Source of the DNA: Bufo bufo
Taxonomy: Eukaryota; Chordata; Amphibia; Anura; Bufonidae
Length of the DNA stretch: 64,000 bases
Direction of reading: 5' to 3'
Assembly (NCBI RefSeq): GCF_905171765.1
Contig: NC_053389.1
Location: forward strand, 745,489,146-745,553,145
Below the pieces are notes generated by a model. It was not told the origin of the DNA. It ran no database searches and was given only the letters and a program-made list of their open reading frames with translations. The position numbers were made by a program, and so were the translations under genes. Below, piece by piece: positions 1 through 11,666 of the stretch. Position 1 is the first letter of the stretch, and the number at the start of each line of letters is the position of its first letter.

Positions 1-122
1 AAACATACGCAAACAGTCCATTTGCACAACCGCAAACTCCCCATTTGCACAAGGTTGGATACTAAGCTAGCCATGTCCCGTTCCTTGTCCTCACTGACGT
101 CATTGAAGGTCTCTTCCTCCAC

Positions 123-950
123 CTAGCCACGTACAACACCAAGGGTCCCCGAAAGGTGACAACAAGCCCCCTGGGACGCCTGCTGTGTTTGGTCTTCCTC
201 CTCCTCAAAGCCACATTCCTCCTCTGACTCCTCTTCCTCAGACTCCTCTTCCAGCGTTGCTGCAGGTCCAGCAAGCGATAATGATAAGGCTGTTTCTGGT
301 GGTGATGGTGGCCACAACTCTTCCACTTCACGCTCATCTGCGGCCTGATCCAGCACTCTTCGTAGGGCACGCTCCAGGAAGAAAACAAATTGGATGATGT
401 CGCTGATGGTGCTTTCGGTGCGACTGACTAGGTTTGTCACCTCCTCAAAATGACGCATGAGCCTACAGGCATTGCGCATGAGCGTCCAGTAACGTGGCAA
501 AAAAATACCCAGCTCTGCAGAGGCTGTCCTAGCACCCCGGTCATTCAAATACTCGTTGACGGCTTTTCCTTGTTTGAGCAGGCGGTCGAACATTAGGAGT
601 GTTGAATTCCAACGTGTCGGGCTGTCGCAAATCAAGCGCCTCGCTGGCATGTTTCGCCACTGAATATCGGAAAAGTGCGCCATGGCCGTGTGGGAACACC
701 TGAAATGGCCACACACCTTCCTGGCCTGCTTGAGGACGTCCTGTAAGCCTGGGTACTTATGCACAAAGCGTTGTATGATCAGATTCAACACATGTGCCAT
801 GCACGGCACATGTGTCAACTTGCCCAAATTCAGAACTTTTCGAGTTCAGAGTACGTGGCCTCTGAACACTGGACATTATTCTAGGGCCAAAGGAAATCAC
901 AGCACCACGACCACGACGGCCCCTGCGGGGTGGCCTGCCTCTGCCTGTAA
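123..950 (-). pseudogene. hAT transposase fragment (copy A)
   Basis: Remnant of a BED-type hAT transposase, the enzyme that cuts and reinserts the element in the nucleus. A 234-codon open stretch (827 down to 123) covers the middle of the RNase H-like catalytic region: a CMAHVLNL block, then RLICDSPTRWNSTL, then a helical stretch and an acidic EEESEEEESEEE tract. A short RG-rich N-terminal segment (GRGRPPRRGRRGRG) lies immediately upstream on the minus strand, around 890-950. The BED zinc finger and the first catalytic Asp block that should separate these two parts are missing, so the gene is internally deleted. The C-terminal dimerisation domain would lie beyond position 1. It belongs to a different subfamily from copies B and C, and its middle region resembles copy E. 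Non-functional. Confidence 0.8.
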
Positions 951-980
951 TTTTTTTTTGATTAGTGGTACTATGCGTGC

Positions 981-2825
981 AAGGTACTGTGCCACCCGAT
1001 ATGAGTGGTGGGCAGTGGGCACAGAACAGTCTGTGGGCCTGACACTCACTGGCAGGCAACTGCAATTATATTACAGAGAAAAAATTCAATTACTTTTTTA
1101 TCTGCAAGGTACTGTGCCACCCGATATTAGTGGTGGGTGTTGGGCACAGTACAGTCAGTGGGCCTGACACACACTGGCAGGCAGCTCCAATTATATTACA
1201 GAGAAACAATTAAATGACTTTTTTATCTGCAAGGTACTGTGCCACCCGATAAGAGTGGTGGGCACTGGCAGTGGGCACAGTACAGTCTGTGGGCCTGACA
1301 CTCACTGGCAGGCAACTGCAATTATATTACAGAGAAAAAATTAAATTACTTTTTTATCTGCAAGGTGCTGTGCCACCCGTTATGAGTGGTGGGCAGTAGG
1401 CACAGTACAGTCTGTGGGCCTGACACTCACTGGCAGGCAACTGCAATTATATTAAAGGGTAAAAATGTTATGAATTTTTTATCTGCAAGGTACTGTGCCA
1501 CCCGATATGAGTGGTGGGCAGTGGGCACAGTACAGTCTGTGGGCCTGACACTCACTGGCAGGCAACTGCAATTATATTACAGAGATAAAATTAAATGACT
1601 TTTTTATCTGCAAGGTACTGTGCCACCCGATATGAGTGGTGGGCAGTGGGCACAGTACAGTCTGTGGGCCTGACACTCACTGGCAGGCAACTGCAATTAT
1701 ATTACAGAGAAAAAATTGAATGACTTTTTTATCTGCAAGGTACTGTGCCACCCGATATGAGTGGTGGGCAGTGGGCACAGTACAGTCTGTGGGCCTGACA
1801 CTCACTGGCAGGCAACTGCAATTATATTACGGAGAAAAAATTAAATTACTTTTTTATCTGCAAGGTACTGTGCCACCCGATATGAGTGGTGGGCACTGGC
1901 AGTGGGCACAGTACAGTCTGTGGCCCTGACACACACTGGGAGGCAACTGCAATTATGTTACAGAGAAAAAATTCAATTACTTTTTTATCTGCAAGGTACT
2001 GTGCCACCCGATATGAGTGGTGGGCAGTGGGCACAGTACAGTCTGTGGGCCTAACACTCACTGGCAACCGCAATTATATTACAGAGAAAAAATTCAATTA
2101 CTTTTTTATCTGCAAGGTACTGTGCCACCCGATATAAGTGGTGGGCAGTGGACACAGTACAGTCTGTGTGCCTGACACTCACTGGCAGGCAACTGCAATT
2201 ATATTACAGAGAAAAAATTTGATTACTTTTTTATCTGCAAGGTACTGTGCCACCCGATATGAGTGGTGGGCACTGGCAGTGGGCACAGTACAGTCAGTGG
2301 GCCTGACACACACTGGCAGGCAACTGCAATTATATTAAAGGGTAAAAATTTTGTGACTTTAATCTGCAAGGTACTGTGCCACCCGATATGAGTGGTGGGC
2401 AGTGGGCACAGTACAGTCAGTGGGCCTGACACACACTGGCAGGCAACTGCAATTATATTAAAGGGTAAAAATTTCATGACTTTAATCTGCAAGGTACTGT
2501 GCCACCCGATATGAGTGGTGGGCAGTGGGCACAGTACAGTCAGTGGGCCTGACACACACTGGCAGGCAACTGCAATTATATTAAAGGGTAAAAATTTCAT
2601 GACTTTAATCTGCAAGGTACTGTGCCACCCGATATGAGTGGTGGGCAGTGGGCACAGTACAGTCAGTGGGCCTGACACACACTGGCAGGCAACTGAAATT
2701 ATATTAAAGGGTAAAAATGTAATGACTTTAATCTGCAAGGTACTGTGCCACCCGATATGAGTGGTGGGCAGTGGATACAGTACAGTCTGTGGGCCTGTGG
2801 CCTCTCACACACGGGCAGGCAACTG

Positions 2826-2828
<3 letters not shown>
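981..2828. repeat. Minisatellite array inside hAT copy A, 15 units of ~125 bp
   Basis: Units begin AAGGTACTGTGCCACCCGAT at 981, 1105, 1231, 1362, 1487, 1612, 1737, 1862, 1993, 2114, 2239, 2368, 2491, 2614 and 2737. Spacing is 121-131 bp. Variation comes mainly from an optional CACTGG hexamer and from two alternative unit tails: ACAGAGAAAAAATT..CTTTTTTATCTGC (about 125 bp) and AAAGGGTAAAAATT..GACTTTAATCTGC (123 bp). The last units are all of the second type. The open frames seen in both strands across the array have no coding features and are a by-product of the repeats. Confidence 0.97.

Positions 2829-2858
<30 letters not shown>
2829..2858. repeat. (TA)n microsatellite
   Basis: Uninterrupted TA dinucleotides directly after the last minisatellite unit. 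Confidence 0.95.
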
Positions 2859-2859
<1 letters not shown>

Positions 2860-2860
<1 letters not shown>

Positions 2861-3291
2861 AAAAATAAAAAAAAGAAGACTGATGTACCAGCCCTAAAAA
2901 GTTTTTTTTTGGGTGCTGTCAGGATGCTGTCCTTACAGCAGATGAGTCTTTGAGGACTGGAGTGGACACAGTACACTGGCCTAGCTAACGATTTCCCTTT
3001 TAATTCAGCAGCAGCACTCTCCCTGCTCTAACTAACACTGCAGCTTCAGAATGAATCTAAGATGGATGCTGTCCTTGCTTTTTGATAGGAGGTGGGAGGG
3101 TCTGGGAGGGAGGGTATGCTGATTGGCTGGAATGTGTCTGCTGACTGTGAGGTACAGGGTCAAAGTTTGCTCAATGATAACATATAGGGGGCGGACCGAA
3201 CATCGCATATGTTCGCCCGCCGTGGCGAACGCGAACAAGCGATGTTCGCCAGGAACTGTTCGCCGGCGAATAGTTCGGGACATCTCTAATG
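2860..3291 (-). repeat. hAT copy A leader and terminal inverted repeat
   Basis: Minus-strand 5' end of copy A. From 3185 to 3291 it is rich in TTCGCC/GGCGAA palindromes such as GCGAACAAGCGATGTTCGCC, typical of this amphibian hAT group. Internal to that, a minus-strand GAGCAGGGAGAG motif (about 3015-3030) resembles the AGGGAGAGGTTG motif near the presumed start sites of the other hATs. No protein is encoded here. Confidence 0.7.
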
Positions 3292-3490
3292 GTCAATAGT
3301 GTCAAAAGCGGATGATAGGTCCAGAAGGACTAGGACCATAGAGTCGTTCTGGTCTAATGCCATCAGTAGATCGTCCTGGACATTGACCAGAGCGGTCTCA
3401 GTTCCCCTTCCGGAAGTCGTGAAGAATATGATTGGCCTCCAGATATCCCTGTAGTTGTGCAACAAGCTCCCTCTCGCCTATCTTTGGTCT
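3292..3490 (-). pseudogene. LINE reverse-transcriptase fragment (CR1/Rex-like)
   Basis: Translated on the minus strand, this stretch reads [16 protein letters not shown], then after a frameshift [17 protein letters not shown] and [13 protein letters not shown]. The last block is the A motif of a non-LTR reverse transcriptase (first catalytic Asp in DLSSAFDT). Only the fingers/palm start is present. The rest was separated by insertion of hAT copy A exactly after the DTIDH codons, or lost. It is a separate element from the CR1 copy at 4232-8232, because its sequence and strand differ. Confidence 0.8.
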
Positions 3491-3514
3491 CGCCTATCTG
3501 GGGCCTATGCTGCA

Positions 3515-4230
3515 TTTGTTAGTGTGAAATACCAGTTTGAAATACTGCGATAATATTCTGTGTTTAGAAACACACCCATTTTTTGCAATACCCTACATCA
3601 GGGGCCTTTTCAGCATTTGTTAGTGTGAAATACAAGCTTGAAATACTGCAATAATATTCTGGGTTTAAAAAAACACCTATTTTTGGCAATACCCAACATC
3701 CATGGCCTATGCTGCATTTGACAGTGTTAAATACAAGCTTGAAATACTGCAATAATATTCTGGGTTTAAAAAAACACAAATTTTTGGCAATACCCTACAT
3801 CAGGGGCCTTTTCAGCATTTGTCAGTGTGATTTACAAGCTTGAAATACGGCAATAATATTCTGGGTTTAAAAAAAACACCCATTTTTGGCAATACCCTAC
3901 ATCAGGGGACTTTTCAGCTTTTGTCAGTGTGAAATACAAGCTTGAAATACTGTGATAATATTCTGGGTTTAAAAAAACACACATTTTTGGCAAAATACTA
4001 AATTTGCGGTCATTGCTGCTTCTGTCGGTGTGAAATACACGCGTTAGATACTAGTGTTATATTCTGTTATAAAAAAATAAAAAAAACATTTTGGGCAAAA
4101 TACAACATTTGTGGCCTTTGCTGCATCTGTCAGTGTGAAATACACGTATTAGATAATGCTGTTATATTCTGTTATTCAAAAAACACCCATTTTGGGCAAA
4201 ATACTAAATTTGCGGCCTTTGCTGCTTTTT
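3515..4230. repeat. Tandem array upstream of hAT B transposase, first part (~101 bp period)
   Basis: The phrase AGTGTGAAATAC or close variants recurs at 3521, 3622, 3723, 3824, 3926, 4027 and 4132. Each unit also carries an A-rich AAAAACACCCATTTTTGGC block and a GGCCTTTGCTGCATTTGTC block. The array is interrupted at about 4230 by the CR1 LINE and resumes at 8231. Confidence 0.95.
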
Positions 4231-4393
4231 CAAGGCTGCTAATCTAGTGCTGGTCTAATCAAGTGCGGGTCTGCAAGTGCATTGGAGATATTCAGGAGAT
4301 ACTCAGGAGGTAATCTGGAGGTGGATACAATCTAAACAAGTAAGATTTGTTTGTTTAAATTTTATTTTAATTTTATTTTTTCCCCTCTTTGCA

Positions 4394-5288
4394 ATGGCAG
4401 ACCTGGTTCTGTGCAGGAATTGTTGTGCTTTTATTTCAGGTTCCACTCTTCAGAGGTTTGGATACTGTCTGATCTGTAGACAGCTCTCCATAATGCAACA
4501 GGAAATTACCTTTTTGAAATATAAGATTTGTAAATTAACCATTAAGCAAACTCAGACTGAGAACATTGCAATGCCACTGCCACAGAGGCCCCCTAGAAAT
4601 GGAAGATGGGTTACTGTAGGTTCTGGTAGACTGAGAGTTGTGGATAGAAGACATGTCCCACAGTCTGTGCCTCTCCATAATTCATTTGCAGCACTTTCAG
4701 AGTGCAAGAGCAACATGGCGGATGGCTAAAGCACAGTGGGTGAGAAACAATCATCTCCCATGCCTAAAGTATGCAAGACTGCAGCCAAAGACAAAAAGGA
4801 GAAGGTGAGGACTGATAGTAAGCAGCTGTTGGTGGGCGATTCCATCATAAGAGGTGTGAAGTTTGAGGAGAATGGTGTTGTAAGATGTCTCCCTGGTGCT
4901 ACCGCTAGCAGGGATAGACGACGGATCCTTAATATTGTTAGGCAAGCAAAACAGGAAAGGGAAGTGGATGTTATTGTCCATCTGGGGACAAACGATCTGG
5001 CTGAAATGAGGTTTCAAAGGTGAAAGAAGCTTTTCACACACTTGGAAAGGATATACGGGAGGTTTTCCTGTGCATAAACTTCAGCATGACAGGAAGATGC
5101 GCATTAAGGAATTCAATGTATGGCTTGGTGAATGGTGTCTGAACCAAGGGTTTGGCTTTGTGTCTCATGTTAGCTCTTGTTGGAATGGAAAAGAACTGTA
5201 CAAGAAAGATGGCTTGCATCTTTCTCTCAAAGGAACGAATGTCCTCGGTGAACAGTTCCAAGTATTTGCTAAGGAGCATTTAAACTAG
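4394..5288 (+). pseudogene. CR1 ORF1: zinc-finger-like plus SGNH esterase protein, broken
   Basis: ORF1 of the CR1 element. The chosen ATG (4394) begins MADLVLCRNCC. A Cys-rich segment with two CxxC pairs (CRNC..CLIC) follows, then a probable coiled coil (QQEITFLKYKICKL). An in-frame stop (4727-4729) precedes an SGNH-hydrolase-like esterase. The three diagnostic blocks are visible: LLVGDSIIRG (catalytic Ser), VIVHLGTNDL (G-x-N-D block) and KKDGLHLSLKG (Asp and His of the D-x-x-H pair). A frameshift and a small deletion lie between the second and third blocks (about 5019-5070). In the CR1 and L2 groups, ORF1 esterases are thought to aid RNP or membrane association. The catalytic residues survive although the frame is broken. 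Confidence 0.85.
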
Positions 5289-5305
5289 GAAAGGGGGGCA
5301 AAAGA

Positions 5306-8132
5306 GTGATAATCCAGCAGTCCAAATGCCCCCCGGGACAATGCCAGAAGATGCCAGTAGCACAAAGGTTAAGAAATGACAAGCTCAGATTCTTATCTAC
5401 AAATGCTTGCAGTTTAGGGAATAAGATCAATGAACTTGAGGATATAATGGCATCTGAGAATATAGATGTAGTGGCTGTTACTGAGACGTGGTTCAAGGGG
5501 AGTAATGACTGGGATATATCAATACCAGGGTTCTCTCTATACAGGAAAGACAGAGAAGGAAAGAAGGGGGGAGGGGTGGCCCTGTATGTGAAAGACAGCA
5601 TAAAATCTAATTTGATACAAGTTAGCGAGAACAATTTAGAGTCAGTTTGGGTTACCTTGCAGCTTGATAATCATAAGGTAACTCATGTAGTTGTGATATA
5701 TAGACCACCTAGCCAAGTCAAAGAATTAGATGATCTACTAGTTGAGGAAATAGCTAAAATGACATTGAAGGGGGAAGTTATCATTATGGGAGACTTCAAT
5801 CTTCCTGATGTAAACTGGAAAACCAAAATAGCTAGTTCTGCCACGAGTACAGGTATTCTAAATTCCCTACTGGGATTATCTCTACAGCAAGTAGTTGAGG
5901 AGCAAACCCGGAAGGAGGCCATTTTAGATTTAGTATTCACAAATGGGAATTTGGTATATGATATTACTGTAGGGGAAAGCTTGGGATCTAGTGATCACCA
6001 GTCAGTGTGGTTTACTATAAGTACAGTGACTGAGTCACACCACACAAAAACAAAAGTTTTAGATTTTAGAAAAACTGACTTTTCTAAAATTTAGATTAGT
6101 GGTATACAAGTCCCTATCAGATTGAAACAGTTTCATTGGAGTCCAGGAGAAATGGGACTACTTAAAAGAGGCGCTATTGAAGGCAACAGAAAATTGCATT
6201 AGGCTTGTCAGTAAAAGCAAAAAAAGGAAAAGACCACTGTGGTACTCAGCAGAAGTGGCCAAAATCATTAAAAACAAAAAGAGAGCATTTAGGAATTATA
6301 AAAAAAAACAAAACGAGGATGACAGGCTAATTTACAAGATTAGGCAGAGAGAGGCCAAACAAGTTATAAGAGCTTCTAAAGCACAGGCAGAAGAGAAATT
6401 AGCCCAGTCAGGGAAAAAAGGCGATAAGGCATTCTTCAGATACATAAATGAAAAAAGGAAACTAAAACAAGGAATTACAAAATTAAAAACAAAAGAAGGA
6501 AGGTATATGGAAGAAGATAAAGAACTAGCTGACTGCCTCAATGAATACTTCTGTTCAATCTTTACGAAGGAAAATGAAGGAAAAGGACCTCAATTGGAAA
6601 GAAGACTAATGAATCTTTTGATGCATGTGTCTTTACAGAGGAAGAGGTTCTAAGTCAGCTGCCTAAAATCAATACAAATAAGTCACAGGGGCCTGATGGG
6701 ATACACCCAAAGCTATTAAAAGAGCTCAGCGGTGAACTAGCAAAACCATTAACAGATTTATTTAACCAATCACTGGCAACAGGAGTCGTCCCAGAAGATT
6801 GGAAATTAGCAAATGTTGTGCCGATTCACAAGAAAGGTAGTAGGGAGGAATCGGGCAACTATAGGCCAGTAAGCCTGACATCAATAGTGGGGAAATTAAT
6901 GGAAACCATACTTAAGGAGAGGATTGTGGACCATCTAAAATCCCATGGATTGAAAGATGAAAAATTAGCCCAGTCAGGGAGATCATGTCAAACTAATCTT
7001 ATAGATTTTTTTGATTGGGTGACTAAAACAATAGATGGTGGAGGTGCAGTAGACATCGCTTATCTAGACTTCAGTAAGGCTTTCGATACTGTCCCACACA
7101 GAAGGCTTATCAATAAATTGCAGTCTTTGGGCTTGGACTCCCATATTGTTGAATGGATTAGGCAGTGGCTGAGGGACAGGCAACAGAGGGTTGTAGTCAA
7201 TGGAGTATATTCAGACCAAGGTCTTGTTACCAGTGGGGTACCTCAGGGATCTGTTCTGGGACCCATATTGTTTAATATCTTTATCAGCGAAATTGCAGAA
7301 GGCCTCGATGGTAAGGTGTGTCTTTTTGCTGATGACACAAAGATTTGTAACAGGGTTGATTTTCCTGGAGGGATAAACCAAATGGAAAAGGATTTAGGAA
7401 AACTAGAGGAATGGGCAAAAATCTGGCTACTAAAATTTAATGTGGATAAGTGCAAAATAATGCACCTGGGGCGTAAAAACCCAAGAGCAGAATATAAAAT
7501 CAGTGATACAGTCCTAACCTCAATTATCTAAGGAAAGGGATTTAGGGGTCATTATTTCAGAAGACTTAAAGGTAGGCAGACAATGTCATAGAGCAGCAGG
7601 AAATGCTAGCAGAATGCTTGGGTGTATAGGGAGAGGAATTACCAGTAGAAAGAGGGAGGTGCTCATGCCGCTCTACAGAGCACTAGTGAGACCTCATTTG
7701 GAGTATTGTGCTCAGTACTGGAGACCATATCTCCAAAAGGATATTGATACTTTGGAGAGAGTTCAGTGAAGAGCTACTAAACTGGTACATGGATTGCAGG
7801 ATAAAACTTACCAGGAAAGATTAAAGGACCTTAACATGTATAGCTTGGAAGAAAGACGAGACAGAGGGGATATGATAGAAACTTTTAAATACATAAAGGG
7901 AATCAACAAGGTAAAAGAGGAGAGAATATTTAAAAGAAGAAAAACTGCTACAAGAGGACATAGTTTTAAATTAGAGGGGCAAAGGTTTAAAAGTAATATC
8001 AGGAAGTATTACTTTACTGAGAGAGTAGTGGATGCATGGAATAGCCTTCCTGCAGAAGTGGTAGCTTCAAATACAGTGAAGGAGTTTAAGCATGCATGGG
8101 ATAGGCATAAGGCCATCCTTCATATAAGATAG
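5306..8132 (+). pseudogene. CR1 ORF2: endonuclease and reverse transcriptase, broken
   Basis: Degenerate ORF2, the polyprotein that nicks target DNA and reverse transcribes the element. An AP-type endonuclease (about 5370-6050) shows TETWFKG, IIMGDFNLPDVNW and SSDHQSVW, all with the metal and catalytic residues. A stop at 6094 and frame changes follow. The linker region (6177-6653) is open. The reverse transcriptase (about 6640-7531) shows NYRPVSLTS, AYLDFSKAFDTVPH (first Asp), SGVPQGSVLGP and CLFADDTK (catalytic DD pair). Another frame change lies near 7530, and a nonsense TGA at about 7767 precedes the conserved C-terminal domain (to 8132, including VVDAWNSLPAEVV). There are at least four lesions, so it is not functional. 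Confidence 0.92.
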
Positions 8133-8230
8133 GGCCAGGGGCTATCCATAATACTCAGTATATTGGGCAGACTAGATGGGCCAAATGGTTCTTATCTGCC
8201 GACACATTATATGTTTCTATCTATGTTTCT

Positions 8231-8715
8231 ATGTCAGTGTGAAATACATACGTTAGATACTGCTGTTATATTCTGTTATAAAAAAAACACCCATTTTGGG
8301 CAAAATACTAAATTTGCGGCCTTTGCTGCATCTGTCAGTGAGAAATACACGCGTTAGTGGTGTTATATTCTGTTATAAAAAAAAACACCCATTTTGGGCA
8401 AAATACTAAATTTGCGGCCTTTGCTGCATATGTCAGTGTGAAATAGACACATTAGATACTGCTGTTATATTCTGTTATAAAAAAACACCCATTTTGGGCA
8501 AAATACTAAATTTGCGGCCTTTGCTGCATTTGTCAGTGTGAAATACACACGTTAGATACTGCTGTTATATTCTGTTATAAAAAAAAACACCCATTTTGGG
8601 CAAAATACTAAATTTGCGGCCTTTGCAGCCTCTGTCAGTGTGAAGTACACCCGTTAGATACTGCTGTTATATTCTGTTATTAAAAAAAACACCTATTTTG
8701 GCCAAGATCTTAAAT
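8231..8715. repeat. Tandem array upstream of hAT B transposase, second part
   Basis: Continuation of the array interrupted at 4230: five more units of about 100-105 bp (GTCAGTGTGAAATACA near 8233, 8436, 8537 and 8637; one unit has GTCAGTGAGAAATACA near 8335), each with GGGCAAAATACTAAATTTGC. The array stops a few bases before the transposase N-terminal codons. Confidence 0.95.
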
Positions 8716-8719
8716 TTAC

Positions 8720-10587
8720 GGAGAAGGAGGAGAGCGTCAAATAAGGGATGTGGCCCTGGTCGTGGTGCTGCTGGTGGAGGTCCTGTTGGAGGAAGAAAAC
8801 GTGGTCGATGTGTGCCAGCTACACGCACAAGTGAAACACCTTCCTCAGGTGCGAGTAGGCGATAGAACCTTCAGCGTTATTTGGTCGGGCCTAATGCGGC
8901 TCTACGAGTGGTGAGGCCAGAACAAGTACAGGCGATAGTAGATTGGGTGGCTGACAGTGCCTCCAGTTCCTTCAAATTGTCTCCCACCCAGTCTCCTGCT
9001 GAAGGTTCAGAGTTGGCACCTGCAGCCGATGTCCATCAGTCTTTCACCTCACCCCCTTGCAAATCAGCCAAGCAGTCTGAGCCCCGAGTCATGCAGCAGT
9101 CTCTTCTACTTTTTGATGACTCTGCTAGCAGGGTTTCCCAGGTCCATCCACATAGCCCTGCCCCAGAAGTGGAAGAGATTGAGTGCACCAATGCCCAACC
9201 ACTTATGTTTCAAGATGAGTATATGGGAGGACCATCGCAGCATGTCTCGGATAATGACGAAACACAGGTGCCAACTGCTGTGGCTTTCTGCAGTGTGCAG
9301 ACCGACAAGGAGGGCAGGGGTGAAGACTGGGTGGAAGATGATGTGGAGGACGATAAGGTCCTCGACCCCACATGGAATCAAGGTCATGCAAATGACCTGT
9401 CTAGTTCGGAGGAAGAGGCGGTGGTCTCACAGAGCCACCAGCACAGCAGAAGAGGAAGCACGTTGCAAAAGCGGAGTGGCCATCCACTAGACAGTACGCC
9501 TGCTACTACCCAACTCAGCAAGGGACCGAGCACACCAAAGCCAGCTCCAAGGAGTTCCCTTGCGTGGCAGTTTGTCAGAAAATCTGCTGATGACAAGACA
9601 CAAGTGGTTTTCACACTGTGCAATCAGAGCCTGAAGCGAGGCATAAATGTTCTCAAACTGAGCACAACCTGCATGACCAGGGATCTAAGTGCAAAGCACG
9701 AGCTGCAGTGGAGTAGACACCTCAAAAACCAAGAAAGGTCTCTGGCTCCTCCTGCTTCCTCTTCTGCTGCAGTCTCTGCATTTTCATCCACCTCTGGAGT
9801 GACAGTGGCACCTGCCACCCTGCAAACAGAGGATGTGCCAGCTACACCACCACCTGGGTCACCAAGCATCTCCACAATGTCCCACGTTATATCTCCCTAG
9901 CAGCACACTGGGTAAATGCAGTGGCGGCTGAGCCTGAGGCGGATAGCAGTTTGGCGCATGTCCTTCCACCACCGAGGATTGCAGGGTGCTTCCATTTCAG
10001 TCCTGTTGCTTTCTCCTTCTACTCCGCTTCCTCATCCTTCACCACCAACATCAGCACAGCCATGGGTAAAAGACAGCAGGCAGTTTTAAAACTTATCTGT
10101 TTGGTTGAAAAAACCCCACACCGTGCAGGAGCTGTGGACTTGCATGGAACAACAGACAGATGAGTGGTTGGTGCCAGTGAGCCTCAAGCTGGTAGTGTGC
10201 AATAATGGGCAAAATCTCGTTGCAGATCTGGGACTAGCCGGTTTGACCCACATCCCTTGCCTGGCGCATGTGCTGAATTTGGTGGTGCAGAGGTTCTTTA
10301 AAAATTACCCCAAAATGTCAAAGCTGCTGCAGAAAGTGCGGGCCGTCTGTGCATGCTTTCGGCGTTCTCACCCTGCTGCTGCTCGTCTGTCAGTGCTGCA
10401 GCGTAACTTCGGTCTTCCTGCTCACCGCCTCATATGCGACGTGCCCACAAGGTGAAACTCCACCTTGCAGATGCTGGCCAGACTGTGCGAACAGCAGCAG
10501 GCGATAGTGAAGTTTCAGCTGCAGCACACATGGGTGAGTCGCTCTGCGTAACAGCACCACTTCATCACCAATGACTGGGCCTGCATG
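8720..10587 (+). pseudogene. hAT copy B transposase, 5' half
   Basis: N-terminal half of a BED-finger hAT transposase. It starts with an RG-rich basic segment (about 8732-8860) that ends in an in-frame TAG before NLQRYLVGPNA. A long acidic, Ser-rich region follows (open 8881-9900). Then comes the BED zinc finger, with CNQSLKRGINVL and MTRDLSAKH; the second Cys is kept, but the His expected in MTRHL has become Asp. Relative to copy C, about 327 bp are missing at about 9885, which removes the first catalytic Asp block. Reading resumes at YISLAAHWVN, then after frame changes VVCNNGQNLVA (where copy C has CDNG, so the second catalytic Asp is Asn here) and CLAHVLNLVV. A TGG-to-TGA change occurs at 10453. 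The gene is then cut by the insertion at 10588 and continues at 18172. Confidence 0.88.
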
Positions 10588-10922
10588 CAGGGCCGGCGCT
10601 ACCATAGAGGCAAGGGGGGCAATTGCCCCCGGGCCCCCGACTCCTTAGGGGCCCCCAGCGCCGGCCCGGCCGCAACTACTAGTATATCTATAATTCTATT
10701 GTGTGGCGCCGTGCCGCAGTAATGTAATTAAAACTAGGCTGGAGTCTGGAGGGGGGGGGGTCACTCAGCTTTCCCAGGCTATTCCTCTGCACATATGCCA
10801 TTCAGAACAGGAGGGAAGCTGGGTGTCACTACATTATGTAATGTGACTCAGCTTTCCTGATCTCCTGTATGGCACAAGTGCAGAGGTAGGAGAAGATATG
10901 AGGGGAAGTGGGAGTTGTGTTA

Positions 10923-11419
10923 GGCTACTTTCACACTTGCGTTTGGGGTTCTGCTTGTGAGTTCCGTTTGAAGGCTCTCACAATAGGCCCCGAACGGATC
11001 CGTACGGCCCCAATGCATTCTGAGTGGATGCGGATCCGCTCAGAATGCATCAGTCTGGCAGTGTTCAGCCTCCGCTCCGCTCAGCAGGCGGACACCCGAA
11101 CACTGCTTGCAGCGTTCGGGTGTCCGCCTGGCCGTGCGGAGGCAAACGGATCCTTCCAGACTTACAATGTAAGTCAATGGGGACGGATCCGTTTGAAGAT
11201 GACACAATATGGTGCAATTTCAAACGGATCCGTCCCCCATTGACTTTCAATGTAAAGTCAGGACGGATCCGTTCAGGCTACTTTCACACTTAGATTTTTT
11301 TCTGAAATACAATGCAGACAGATCCGTTCTGAACGGATACCATCGTCTGCATTATAGGAGTGGATCCATCTGTGCAGACATCAGATGGACCCGCTCTGAA
11401 CGCAAGTGTGAAAGTAGCC
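10923..11419. mobile_element. Inverted-repeat MITE, 497 bp
   Basis: Bounded by GGCTACTTTCACACTTGCGTT on the left and its inverse AACGCAAGTGTGAAAGTAGCC on the right. The interior is full of short palindromes built on ACGGATCCGT and GCGGATCCGC, and it contains an internal inverted copy of the terminal motif (about 11274). No coding potential. The transposon superfamily is not certain because no clean target duplication is seen. Confidence 0.85.
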
Positions 11420-11666
11420 TTTATACTCAGCTTTCTCAGACTATTCTCATGTCTCGCCACATGTGCCATGCAGGACAGCAGAAAAGCTGGGAGCTATTAC
11501 ATCATGTAATGTCCCTCAGATTTCCTGCTATCCTGCAAGGCATAAAAGCAGATAATAAGAACATGGAAAGGCAGAGGGGAGGGGGTCACCCAGCTTTCCC
11601 AGAGACTCATGTCTCTGCACATGTGTCCTGCAGGATAGCGAGTAATGTCAGTGTCTCCCAGCTGTC

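Larger units (their letters stand above)
1..3291 (-). mobile_element. hAT DNA transposon, copy A (5' part; truncated by window edge)
   Basis: A minus-strand hAT-superfamily element. Its terminal inverted repeat ends at 3291; read on the minus strand it begins TAGAGATGTCCCGAAC and is followed by GC-rich TTCGCC/GGCGAA palindromes. Going inward on the minus strand come about 300 bp of leader, a TA microsatellite, a 15-unit tandem array and then transposase coding sequence that runs toward position 1. The other end lies outside the window. The element sits inside a LINE reverse-transcriptase remnant that resumes at 3292. The hAT assignment rests on the TIR form and the transposase fragment. Confidence 0.8.
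4232..8232 (+). mobile_element. CR1-type LINE, near full length
   Basis: A non-LTR retrotransposon of about 4.0 kb inserted into the upstream tandem array of hAT B. It has a short leader, a degenerate ORF1 (zinc-finger-like plus esterase), a degenerate ORF2 (endonuclease plus reverse transcriptase) and the short 3' end expected for CR1: GATGGGCCAAATGGTTCTTA followed by imperfect TATGTTTCTA repeats in place of a poly-A tail. No target-site duplication is obvious, as is usual for CR1. The flanking array units rejoin cleanly (GCTGCTTT before, GTCAGTGTG after), which fixes both boundaries to within a few bases. Confidence 0.9.

Noticed and set aside
2223..2738. 171-codon minus-strand frame in the copy A minisatellite
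   Set aside because: Repeat artefact; composition follows the 123-bp units exactly.
3500..4240. CRISPR-like array
   Set aside because: Regular 101-bp units with no unique spacers, AT-rich, inside a eukaryotic hAT element. This is a tandem repeat.
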